Assembly: GCA_002327445.1 (NCBI GenBank)
Contig: DCWA01000041.1
Span: 56,973 to 120,972, forward strand
Origin: Desulfobacteraceae bacterium UBA2174
Lineage (GTDB): Bacteria; Desulfobacterota; Desulfobacteria; Desulfobacterales; UBA2174
Reading direction: 5' to 3'
Length of the DNA: 64,000 nucleotides
Shown here piece after piece: positions 18,282 to 25,688 of the stretch. The notes beneath the pieces were generated by a model. It was not told where the DNA came from. It worked only from the letters and a program-made list of their open reading frames with translations, and ran no database searches. Within the stretch, counting starts at the first letter, position 1; each line of letters begins with the position of its first letter. A program made the position numbers and the translations under genes.

Positions 18282-18970
18282 CAGATTTCTCTGCGTTCCC
18301 GGTAATTTTCGATGGTCGCCAGCACGGCATCGGCGTAATCGTCCACCGTAATCCGCCGGCCGGCGTGCTTCCAGCGCTTGAGGTACCAGTCCTGGAGCAT
18401 GGCCTTGGTCAGGCTGGCGGCCAGGCGGCAGTCCCGCGGCGCCAGGGCGCCGGCGGTGATGGCCTCGGTCATCAGATCCGCCAACAGCTTTTCCGTGGCC
18501 AGCTCGCTCTCCATGCTCTTCTTCTGTTCGGCAGCAGGGAGGTGGCGCGCCTCCATGTAGGCGAAAAAAAACCAGGGTTGCATCGCCTCGCTGAGATACA
18601 GATGGGTGCGCACCGCGGTACGGAGGCGTTCCATGGGGTCTTGGACCGGCCTGAGGGATTCTTCCAGGATCCGGCGCGTCACCGATCGGTGCTGTTCCTG
18701 GAGCATGGCCAGCAGCTCCTCCTTGCCGCTGAAATAGGCGTACAGAGCGCCCATGCTCAGGCCGGCGGCGGTGCTGAGGTCGCGGAGGGTCATGGCGGCA
18801 AACCCCTTCTCGTTGGCCACCTTCAGGGCGGCGGCGAAGATCCGCTCCAGGTTGCGTACCGCCGTGGCCTCCTTCTTGACACGGACGGCCCCGGCGTGGC
18901 GTTCCAGCGTTTCACGGTAGAGGTCCGCCCTGGCCCTTTCGACCGTTTTTTTGAATTCAGGGTAGGACAT
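18281..18970 (-). CDS. TetR-family transcriptional regulator of the acyl-CoA locus
   Basis: 229 residues. A TetR HTH lies at about residues 38-85 (RIFAAALKVANEKGFAAMTL then LSTAAGLSMGALYAYFSGKEEL), after an unusual ~35-residue N-terminal extension. The C-terminal domain (residues 95-229) is a helical ligand-binding bundle, as in regulators that sense acyl-CoAs. It sits within the minus-strand operon between the dehydrogenase and methyltransferase genes. The long palindrome at 21055-21094 is the obvious operator candidate. A 9-bp tandem repeat lies just upstream of its start, and its own Shine-Dalgarno site is weak. Confidence 0.88.
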   Translation of the reverse strand: MSYPEFKKTVERARADLYRETLERHAGAVRVKKEATAVRNLERIFAAALKVANEKGFAAMTLRDLSTAAGLSMGALYAYFSGKEELLAMLQEQHRSVTRRILEESLRPVQDPMERLRTAVRTHLYLSEAMQPWFFFAYMEARHLPAAEQKKSMESELATEKLLADLMTEAITAGALAPRDCRLAASLTKAMLQDWYLKRWKHAGRRITVDDYADAVLATIENYRERREI

Positions 18971-18990
18971 GAAAAAATCCGAAAAATGTG

Positions 18991-19026
18991 GACCGATCGG
19001 TCGGATCGGTCGGATCGGTCGGATGC
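18991..19026. repeat. 9-bp tandem repeat, four units
   Basis: Four consecutive nonamers (gaccgatcg, gtcggatcg, gtcggatcg, gtcggatgc) fill the gap between the acyl-CoA dehydrogenase stop and the TetR start. The units contain the palindrome CGATCG/CGGTCG-like cores. Same period as the array at 9.3 kb but a different sequence. Confidence 0.7.
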
Positions 19027-19064
19027 GACTTTCCGCCCCACCGGGGCAAGTCCCGGCCGGGTGC

Positions 19065-20270
19065 TTATTTCACCTTGCGTCCTTCGTAACCCTTGAGAAT
19101 CTGCCGCGCCGCCGACACCTTGTGCACCTCGTCGGCCCCGTCGTAGATCCGCGCGGCCCGCTCGTGCCGGTAAAAGAAGGCCAGCACCGTGTCGTCGGTC
19201 ATCCCCAGCCCGCCGTGGACCTGCAGCGCCCGGTCCACCACCCGCTGCATCGTGTTGGCCACCACGAACTTGATCAGCGAAATCTCGCGCCGGGCCGCCT
19301 TGGCCCCTTCCCGGTCCATCTTCCAGGCCGCGTTGAGGACCATGAGCCGCGCCGCCTCGATCTCGGCGGCCGATTCGGCGATCCAGGACTGGATGATCTG
19401 CTTGTGGGCCAGGGTCTTGCCCGGCCCGATCTGCCGGTGGAGCGCCCGGTGGCACATCAGGTCGAAGGCTCGCCGGCAGATCCCCAGCCAGCGCATGCAG
19501 TGGTGGATGCGTCCGGGGCCCAGGCGCTCCTGGGCGATGACGAATCCGTGGCCCCGCGGCCCGAGGAGGTTTTCCGCCGGCACCCGGCAGTTCTGGTAGA
19601 GGATTTCGGCATGGCTGAAGTAGTCCTCGCCGCTGTGGCCCATCACCGGGATGTTGCGCACGAGATTGAAGCCCGGGGTGCCGGTGGGCACGATGATCAT
19701 GCTGGCCTGCAGATACGGGTTGGCCTCCGGGTCGGTCTTGGCCATGACGATGGCAAAGGCCGATCCGTCGGCGGCGGTGGTGTACCACTTCTGGCCGTTG
19801 ATCACCCAATGGCCGTCCTCCAGCACGGCGGTGGTGTCCATCATCACGGGGTTGGAGCCGGCCAGGTCGACCTCGGTCATGGAAAAGCAGGAACGGATCT
19901 CGCCGGCCACCAGGGGTTTCAGATACCTTTCCTTCTGGGCCGCCGTCCCGTGAAGGTGCAAGATCTCGATGTTGCCGGCATCCGGGGCGTGGCAGCCGAA
20001 GACGAAATGCCCGAGAGGGCTCCGCCCCAGGGCCTCGGAAACCAGCCCGTGCTCCACCAGGTCAAGGCCCATGCCGCCGAATTCCACCGGGTGGTTGGGC
20101 GCCCAGAGTTCCATCTGCTTCACCAGGCGCCGCTTTTCCTCGACCACCGGCAACAGCTCGGTAAAGGGCCGGCGGAGAAATCCGGGCTCCAGGGGGATGA
20201 GTTCCTTCTCGACGAACTCGTCGATGAGTGGCAGCACGACCTGCATCTTTTCGGAAAGGCCGAAATCCAT
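19065..20270 (-). CDS. Acyl-CoA dehydrogenase, ACAD10/11-type
   Basis: 401 residues from ATG 20270. Typical ACAD order: helical N-domain, the FAD/substrate strand CFSMTEVDLAGSNPVMMDTT, QKWYTTAADG, then the C-terminal helical domain with VHGGLGMTDDTVLAFFYRHE. The segment at residues 377-384 is DGADEVHK, where ordinary acyl-CoA dehydrogenases have the catalytic Glu in EGT-x-EIQR. DG-x-DEVH is the signature of the ACAD10/11 (LvaC-like) branch, which works with an APH-type kinase on 4-hydroxyacyl-CoAs. The electron acceptor should be the ETF encoded divergently. The gene starts 8 bp after the histidine phosphatase stop. Confidence 0.9.
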   Translation of the reverse strand: MDFGLSEKMQVVLPLIDEFVEKELIPLEPGFLRRPFTELLPVVEEKRRLVKQMELWAPNHPVEFGGMGLDLVEHGLVSEALGRSPLGHFVFGCHAPDAGNIEILHLHGTAAQKERYLKPLVAGEIRSCFSMTEVDLAGSNPVMMDTTAVLEDGHWVINGQKWYTTAADGSAFAIVMAKTDPEANPYLQASMIIVPTGTPGFNLVRNIPVMGHSGEDYFSHAEILYQNCRVPAENLLGPRGHGFVIAQERLGPGRIHHCMRWLGICRRAFDLMCHRALHRQIGPGKTLAHKQIIQSWIAESAAEIEAARLMVLNAAWKMDREGAKAARREISLIKFVVANTMQRVVDRALQVHGGLGMTDDTVLAFFYRHERAARIYDGADEVHKVSAARQILKGYEGRKVK

Positions 20271-20278
20271 GGGGTCTC

Positions 20279-20971
20279 CTAAAACAGGGTTTTGAGGGTC
20301 GGATCGATTTCTATTTCCAGATGACTGGTGGCATTGAAGGTTTTCATGGAAAAATTCCTGCCGTCGGTTTCGATCACCGATACCGACGTGTTGTAGATCT
20401 GCCAACCGAGTTCCATCGCCACGGCCGGTTCCAGGGAAAGGGCCTCCTGGACGCTGACGGCAATGGGGCCGCCGGAAGTGAAGACCGCCATCCGGCGGCA
20501 GCCGTCGGCCCGTGCCGCCACCTGCCGCAGCCCCTCGCGCACCCGCCGGCTGAAGCCGGCCACCGTGTGGGCGGATGCCTCGTCTTCACCGATGCGAATC
20601 TGCATGGCCCGGCTCACCACCCGGCGGTAGGCCAGCGGATCGCTGTGGCGCCGGGCGTAGGCATCGGCCAGGTCCGGCTCGGCATCGAGCAAGGCAGGGA
20701 AGCGGGCGGCCAGAACCGCTTCGACGTCGATCTCGGCGAAGGCGGCGACGATTTCCAGCGGTTCGGCGATTTCCGCGGCACCCAGCACCCCTTCGGCCGT
20801 TTGGACATGGCGCCGCAGCGGACCGGCGAAGACCCTGTCGAAGCCGGCGCCTGTTCGCCGCAAGTAACTTCCCAGCAGCGCGGCCTGGCGATGGCCCAGA
20901 TCCGAGAGGCGATCGTAGTCGGCCGTTCCGAAGGAGGCCTGGGCGTGGCGGATCAGGTAGATTTCGGTCAT
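20279..20971 (-). CDS. Histidine phosphatase family protein (phosphoglycerate-mutase-like)
   Basis: 230 residues from ATG 20971; the open frame extends upstream but MTEIYLIRHAQASFG is the conserved start. RH at residues 8-9 carries the phospho-accepting His, with VFAGPLRRHVQTAEG, a central acid/base Glu region, and FTSGGPIAVSV replacing the usual SHG second-His block. The last His is therefore altered, which may change or reduce activity. First gene of the minus-strand operon. Histidine phosphatases often neighbour APH-kinase/ACAD genes, but whether it acts on a phospho-acyl intermediate is unknown. Confidence 0.82.
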   Translation of the reverse strand: MTEIYLIRHAQASFGTADYDRLSDLGHRQAALLGSYLRRTGAGFDRVFAGPLRRHVQTAEGVLGAAEIAEPLEIVAAFAEIDVEAVLAARFPALLDAEPDLADAYARRHSDPLAYRRVVSRAMQIRIGEDEASAHTVAGFSRRVREGLRQVAARADGCRRMAVFTSGGPIAVSVQEALSLEPAVAMELGWQIYNTSVSVIETDGRNFSMKTFNATSHLEIEIDPTLKTLF

Positions 20972-21054
20972 GGGGATCTCGTGGGTATCGGTTGCGGCAG
21001 CGCGGGTCGGCCGCACCGCCATGGATGGTGCCTGTAGCCTTGCAGGAAAGGGTT

Positions 21055-21094
21055 TGTCAATAAAAAACGAGCGAACGCTCGCTTTTTATTGACA
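21055..21094. promoter_or_regulatory. 40-bp near-perfect palindrome with divergent -35 boxes, TetR operator candidate
   Basis: Arms 21055-21073 and 21076-21094 pair with a single mismatch around a 2-bp centre; the core is CGAGCGAACGCTCG. Both outer ends are TTGACA. On the plus strand TTGACA (21089-21094) is followed after 17 bp by TATCGT (21112-21117), a promoter for etfB. On the minus strand TTGACA (21060-21055) faces the histidine phosphatase operon with only a poor -10. A repressor bound here would block both -35 boxes. No gene ends here, so a terminator role is unlikely. The TetR product encoded nearby is the probable ligand. Confidence 0.65.
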
Positions 21095-21167
21095 GGGGAC
21101 GGATCTTTTTTTATCGTGCCCGAGTCTGCCATCACACAAACGGCACCACATCCTTTCCATTTGAAGC

Positions 21168-21947
21168 ATGAAAATTCTCGTCTGCATCAAACAAATCCTG
21201 GCGCCTGAATCCGAGCTGGCCTCGAGTGCCGGCGGCGACACGGTGGTGCCGGCGGGGGTGGTCGAGCGGCGCATCAGCCGCTACGACGCCTGCGCCCTGG
21301 AAGCGGCCCTGCAACTGCGGGAACGCATCGGCGGCCAGGTCCAGGTTGTCACCGTGGGTCCGGCCGAGGCGGCCGAGGCATTGCGCCGGGCCCTGGGCAT
21401 GGGGGCGGATGAAGCGGTCCACATCGTTGCGGCAACCGATATCCCCGACCCGTTTATCGTGGCCGCGGCCATCGCGCCGGTGGCCGGAGGCTGCGACCTC
21501 GTCCTGGCCGGCGTGATGAGCGAAGACCTGATGCAGGGGGCAGTGGGGCCGATCCTGGCGGCGTTGTCGGGCCGCCCTTGCGCCACGGCGGCGGTGGCCC
21601 TGGAACCGGCGCCCGACGGGTCGGCGCTGAGGGTGGAAGAAGAATTGGAGCATGGAGAGCGCAGCATCGTCGCCCTCACGATCCCGGCGGTGGTAACCAT
21701 CCAGAGCGGTCCCTGGACGCCCCGCTACCCGTCGCTGTCCGGCCTCCTGAAGGCCCGCCGCCAGCCCATCCAGACCCTCGATCCGACCGCTCTGCCCGTT
21801 CCTGAACCACGACAGCGGATCGAGGGGCTCGCCCCGCCGCCGCCCACCCGCGGAGGACGAGCCCTGTCGGGATCCGCCGGCGACAAGGCCGTCCAACTGG
21901 TCCACCTCCTGCGACAGCAGGGGTTTCTCCCACCGGGGAGGCCATGA
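21168..21947 (+). CDS. etfB: Electron transfer flavoprotein beta subunit
   Basis: 259 residues, starting MKILVCIKQILAPESELASS, the usual EtfB opening, with RRISRYDACALEAALQL and the GADEAVHI loop that binds AMP or FAD. The C-terminal half has LTIPAVVTIQSG and PRYPSLSGLLKARRQPI, the family recognition-loop region. EtfB pairs with EtfA to carry electrons from acyl-CoA dehydrogenases to the membrane quinone pool. It overlaps etfA by 4 bp and heads the operon running into the 3-hydroxyacyl-CoA dehydrogenase remnant and DUF362 gene. The divergent dehydrogenase is the likely electron donor. Confidence 0.92.
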   Translation: MKILVCIKQILAPESELASSAGGDTVVPAGVVERRISRYDACALEAALQLRERIGGQVQVVTVGPAEAAEALRRALGMGADEAVHIVAATDIPDPFIVAAAIAPVAGGCDLVLAGVMSEDLMQGAVGPILAALSGRPCATAAVALEPAPDGSALRVEEELEHGERSIVALTIPAVVTIQSGPWTPRYPSLSGLLKARRQPIQTLDPTALPVPEPRQRIEGLAPPPPTRGGRALSGSAGDKAVQLVHLLRQQGFLPPGRP

Positions 21948-22927
21948 GCGTCGCCCCGATCTGCATCGTCCTGGCGAGCCGGGACCCATGCCGGGCGGCG
22001 GCTGCCGAAAACCTCGCCGCCTGCGCCCGGGCCATCGCCACCCATTCGCCGGCGCCGATCCAGGCCGTGGTGGCCGGTGCGGATCCATCGGCCGCGGCCG
22101 GTGAAACCGCCCGGCATCTGGGGATACCGGTGACGGCTTTGGAAATCGCCGACCTCTCCGACCCCGGTGACGGCGCTTTCGGCGCCGTCCTGGCGGATTT
22201 TCTGAACCGGAAAGCGCCGGCCTGGATCTTGATGGAGGACACCACGTTGGGCCGGCGTCTGGCCGGCGAACTGGCCGTGCGGTTGGCGGCCGCCTGCATC
22301 ACGGGCGTGGAGGCCGTGGAAGGCGATGCGGCCGGGATCGTCTTGACACGGGCCGTCTGGGGCGGCAAGTTCAGGGCCGGCGTCCGCGCGACGGCGGCCA
22401 CGAGGGTGGTCACCGTGGCCAGCGGCGCCTTTGCCGGCCGGCTGGAGCATACCGCCGTTCCAGCGGATGTCCGATGGGCCCAAGGCCGGGCGGCCCATGG
22501 CGGCCGTCGTCACCTTGAGCGCATCCAGGCGCCCGAGGCGGATGCGGGTTTGAGTGAAGCCCGGGCCATCGTGGCCGCCGGCAACGGCATCGGCGAGCCG
22601 GACCGTCTGGATCTGGTCCGCGCCCTGGCCGCAAAAATCGCCGGCGCCCAAGTGGCGGGCTCCCGCCCGGTCTGCGACCGCGGCTGGCTTCCCTTCAGCC
22701 GTCAGGTGGGCATCACCGGCGCCACCGTGGCCCCGGCCCTGTACATCGCCTGCGGGATCTCCGGCGCCTCCCAGCACCTGGCCGGGATGTCGGGCGCCGG
22801 CCTGGTGGTGGCCATCAACAAGGATCCCAAGGCGGCGATCTTTCACCACGCCGACATCGCGGTGGTGGAGGCCCTGGAAACTTTTTTGCCGCTGCTGATC
22901 GAGGCTTGCGGACAGAAGGAAGACTGA
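21944..22927 (+). CDS. etfA: Electron transfer flavoprotein alpha subunit
   Basis: 327 residues. The N-terminal domain resembles EtfB, and the C-terminal FAD domain has the signature run PVCDRGWLPFSRQVGITGAT, APALYIACGISGASQHLAGM and VVAINKDPKAAIFHHADI. No ferredoxin motif is fused, unlike the larger EtfA versions of some anaerobes, so this is a plain ETF. Starts with ATGA overlap on etfB and ends 1 bp before the next start, so the three genes are tightly coupled. Confidence 0.93.
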   Translation: MSVAPICIVLASRDPCRAAAAENLAACARAIATHSPAPIQAVVAGADPSAAAGETARHLGIPVTALEIADLSDPGDGAFGAVLADFLNRKAPAWILMEDTTLGRRLAGELAVRLAAACITGVEAVEGDAAGIVLTRAVWGGKFRAGVRATAATRVVTVASGAFAGRLEHTAVPADVRWAQGRAAHGGRRHLERIQAPEADAGLSEARAIVAAGNGIGEPDRLDLVRALAAKIAGAQVAGSRPVCDRGWLPFSRQVGITGATVAPALYIACGISGASQHLAGMSGAGLVVAINKDPKAAIFHHADIAVVEALETFLPLLIEACGQKED

Positions 22928-22928
22928 C

Positions 22929-23551
22929 TTGAAAAGCGAAAACATCCAAAAGGTGCTGGTGGTGGGCGCCGGGGCCATGGGGTGTCAGATCGCCTGGCTC
23001 TGCGCATCCAGGGGTCTGACGGTGTCGATCTACGACGTGTCGGCCGAGGCGCTGGCCGCCGCGCCATCGGCCCTGGAAAAGCTCGGCCGGCGCTTCGTGC
23101 ACCACGGACGCCTGCCCCGGGAGGAGATCGCCGCCTCGGACAAGTGCCCATCGTTCTGGCCCGGGAACACAACGGTTACGTCTTCAACACCATGCTCACC
23201 AGTCTTTTCGATGCCGCCCCGACGCTGGCCGCCAAGGAAATCGCCTCGGTACCGGACATCGACCGATCGTGGATGGGGGTCACCTGGATGCCGTCCGGCC
23301 CCTTCGGGATCATGGACAGCATCGGCCTGAAAACGGTCCACCAGATCTGCACCTACTGGGCCGAACGCACAAAGGATCCCCGGGCCATGGCCAATGCCGC
23401 CTTCGTGGGAGAGCTGGTGCGCCGGGGGCACCTGGGCATCAAGAGCGGCCAGGGATTCTACACCTACCCGGTCCCGGCCTTCCGCCGACCGGATTTCCTG
23501 GCCGCCGCCGAAACGGAAGGCGACCCCACCGACAAAGGAGAAACTCCATGA
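22929..23551 (+). pseudogene. 3-hydroxyacyl-CoA dehydrogenase with internal deletion and frame change
   Basis: The first ~70 codons from TTG 22929 give an NAD-binding Rossmann start (VLVVGAGAMGCQIAWLCASR). Near 23135 the sequence jumps and changes frame to GQVPIVLAREHNGYVFNTML, the junction into the C-terminal domain, which continues through PSGPFGIMDSIGL and HLGIKSGQGFYTYP to a stop overlapping the next ATG. About 95 residues, including the catalytic Ser/His region of the first domain, are missing (~290 bp). Intact, it would oxidise 3-hydroxyacyl-CoA with NAD+, the step after the dehydrogenase in this locus. Real lesion or assembly collapse cannot be told from sequence alone. Confidence 0.8.
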
Positions 23552-24882
23552 CGCGACATCGCGTATCCATCGTGCGCTATCAGGCCCCGGGCGCATCCGT
23601 CCGCCGGGCCGTGGACCTGGCCGGCGGCCTGCCCGCCCTGAAACCCGGCGCCAAGGTTTTCATCAAGCCCAACATCGTCTTCTGGACCCGGGCCGTGCCC
23701 TTTCCCAAGTGGGGAGTGATCACCACCAGCCGGGTGGTCGAGGACATGGTGGCGCTGCTGAAGGACCACGGCGTCGATGACATCACCATCGGTGAAGGCA
23801 TGATCACCGCCGACCCCAAGGACCGGGAGACCCCGGCCCACGCCTTCGCCACCCTCGGCTACGACGCCCTGGCCCGGCGTTACGGTGTCAAGACCCTCGA
23901 CGTGATGGCCGGCGGCTTCACCCCGCTGGAGATCGGCGAGGACACCACCTTGAAGTTTTGCGCCCGGGCCCTGGAAAGCGATCTCATCGTGGACCTGCCG
24001 GTCCTCAAGACGCACAACCAGACGGTGGTGAGCCTCGGCACCAAGAACCTCAAGGGGCTCATCGACATTCCCTCGCGCAAGAAATGCCACCGCATGGACG
24101 CCGATGCCGACCTGCACGCCATGGTGGCCCGCCTGGCCGACCGCCTGCCGCCGGTGTTCACCGTCATCGACGGCATCTACACCGCCGAACGCGGCCCGGG
24201 CTTCGACGGCAAGATGCACCGCAGCGACCTGCTGGTCGCCTCCGCCGACCTCCTCTCCGCCGACCTGGTGGGCGCCCGGGTCCTGGGGCACGATCCGGCC
24301 AATGTCCCGTACCTGGTTCACGAGGCCCGCAATCACGGCCGGCCGGTGGATCTTTCCGACATCGAGGTGACCGGCGAGCCCGTCGAAGCGGTGGCCCGCT
24401 TTCACGCCTACGACTTCGACTACGCCCGGGACCCGGACGGCAACTGGCTCCCGGTTCCCCTGATCAAACAGGGAATTCGCGGCCTCTCGTATCCCAAGTA
24501 CGACCTGACCATGTGCACCTACTGCTCCGGAATCAACGGCGTGGTCCTCTCGGCGATCCGCTACGCCTGGAAGGGAGAGCCCTTCGACGATGTCGAAGTA
24601 CTCACCGGAAAGGTGATGACGCCGATGCCGGGAAAGAAGAAGACCATCCTGCTGGGAAAATGCATGTACCAGGCCCACAAGGACAATCCGGCCATCAAGG
24701 AGATGATCGCCGTCAAGGGGTGCCCCCCCAAACCGGAAGACATCCTCAAGGCCCTGCACCAGGCCGGCATCGCTGCCGACCCGGCGCTGTTTGCCGGCAT
24801 GGATCAGCTTCCCGGTTTTTTCATGGCCCGCTACCAGGGCAAGCCGGAATTCGACGAAACCTTTTTCAGGGTCGGGGAATGA
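23548..24882 (+). CDS. DUF362 domain protein
   Basis: 444 residues from ATG 23548, with AAAGGAG upstream and ATGA overlap with the preceding remnant. It has the DUF362 layout: KVFIKPNIVFW near residue 40, GVDDITIGEGMITADPKD, then DLIVDLPVLKTHNQTVVSLG and KNLKGLIDIPSRKKCHRMDA. The C-terminal third contains CTYCSGINGVVLSAI and LLGKCMYQAH, cysteines that may hold a cluster or metal. The biochemical role of DUF362 is not established; members often sit with ferredoxin or acyl-CoA genes. Last gene of the etf operon. Confidence 0.82.
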   Translation: MTRHRVSIVRYQAPGASVRRAVDLAGGLPALKPGAKVFIKPNIVFWTRAVPFPKWGVITTSRVVEDMVALLKDHGVDDITIGEGMITADPKDRETPAHAFATLGYDALARRYGVKTLDVMAGGFTPLEIGEDTTLKFCARALESDLIVDLPVLKTHNQTVVSLGTKNLKGLIDIPSRKKCHRMDADADLHAMVARLADRLPPVFTVIDGIYTAERGPGFDGKMHRSDLLVASADLLSADLVGARVLGHDPANVPYLVHEARNHGRPVDLSDIEVTGEPVEAVARFHAYDFDYARDPDGNWLPVPLIKQGIRGLSYPKYDLTMCTYCSGINGVVLSAIRYAWKGEPFDDVEVLTGKVMTPMPGKKKTILLGKCMYQAHKDNPAIKEMIAVKGCPPKPEDILKALHQAGIAADPALFAGMDQLPGFFMARYQGKPEFDETFFRVGE

Positions 24883-25277
24883 CCAGGCCGCCAGAGGCCG
24901 CCGTCTGGAATCGGGGCGCCACCAGGAGATCCCTCGTCGCATGCGCTCCTCGGGATGACAGGGGGGGCGCGCTTCGGGATGACAGGGGATACCGCTTCAG
25001 GATGCCAACCTCATCCCGCTGTCATTCCGAGCGTCAGCGAGGAATCTGCGGTCGGGAATCCGGCGGGAAGTGGCGGCAACTTCGGAGGAGATCCCTCGTC
25101 GCATGCGCTCCTCGGGATGACAGGGGGGGCGCGCTGTGGGATGACAGGGGGGCGCTCGGGATGACCGCGGAATTGATGAAGCGCTTCTCGGTATAACCGA
25201 GGAAGATCATGTATCAGTTATTTGACCCGACCGGCCGCGACAGCGGCCGGCGGCAACGCTGAAAGGAGATGTTTCAA
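24883..25277. other. Gene-free stretch filled with dispersed repeats
   Basis: 395 bp between the DUF362 gene and the PNPOx-like gene. It is built from several copies of a GGGATGACA / AGGAGATCCCTCGTCGCATG repeat family in both orientations. No RNA gene or convincing promoter was seen; a Shine-Dalgarno site GAAAGGAG for the next gene lies at 25261-25268. Confidence 0.7.
24924..25165. repeat. Dispersed repeat cluster with a 50-bp exact direct repeat
   Basis: 24924-24973 and 25086-25135 are identical over 50 bp (starting AGGAGATCCCTCGTCGCATG). Between them, 25021-25047 carries the same family in inverted orientation (GTCATTCCGAGCGTCAGCGA). Extra GGGATGACAGGGG pieces fill the gaps. Related copies occur near 29247, 35845-35940, 37060-37190 and at the right window edge. 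Such units are common intergenic repeats in many bacterial genomes and could fold into hairpins when transcribed. Confidence 0.75.
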
Positions 25278-25688
25278 ATGGCCCGAATGACCGAACGAAT
25301 GAAGGAGCTGTTCAAGAGTGTGCGTACCGCCGTACTGGCCACCGCCAGCGTGGACGGCGAGGTCAATGCCGTTCCCGTTGGCGCCAAGCGGGTCATCGAT
25401 GACGAGACCATCCTGATCTCGGACCAATTCTTCAGAAAAACCCGCGCCAACCTGGAAGCCAATCCCCGCGCCAGCGTCACCTTCTGGGACGGCCATGAGG
25501 GCTACCAGTTCAAGGGGCCGGTGACCATCGAAACCAGCGGCCCGCGCTACGAGGAAACCGCCGCGTGGGTCCAGGCCCTGGGGGACAAGGCGGGATTTCC
25601 CCTCAAGTCCAAGGGCATCATGCTGATGAAGATCGAGGCGATCTACGGGGTAGCCCCGGGCCCGGAGGCCGGACGCCAGTTGGCCTGA
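25278..25688 (+). CDS. Pyridoxamine 5'-phosphate oxidase-like flavin-binding protein
   Basis: 136 residues from ATG 25278, with GGAG 9 nt upstream; an earlier in-frame ATG at 25269 is too close to it. The split-barrel PNPOx fold is visible from VRTAVLATASVDGEVNAVPV, through FFRKTRANLEANPRASVTFW, to FKGPVTIETSGPRYEE. Members bind FMN or F420 and act as small reductases or oxidases, with substrates that are rarely known. The 3' end overlaps the convergent hypothetical gene by 46 bp. Confidence 0.85.
   Translation: MARMTERMKELFKSVRTAVLATASVDGEVNAVPVGAKRVIDDETILISDQFFRKTRANLEANPRASVTFWDGHEGYQFKGPVTIETSGPRYEETAAWVQALGDKAGFPLKSKGIMLMKIEAIYGVAPGPEAGRQLA

Noticed and set aside
21055..21094. Palindrome as a bidirectional terminator
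   Set aside because: The flanking genes diverge, so no transcript ends here; the outer TTGACA boxes fit an operator/promoter better.
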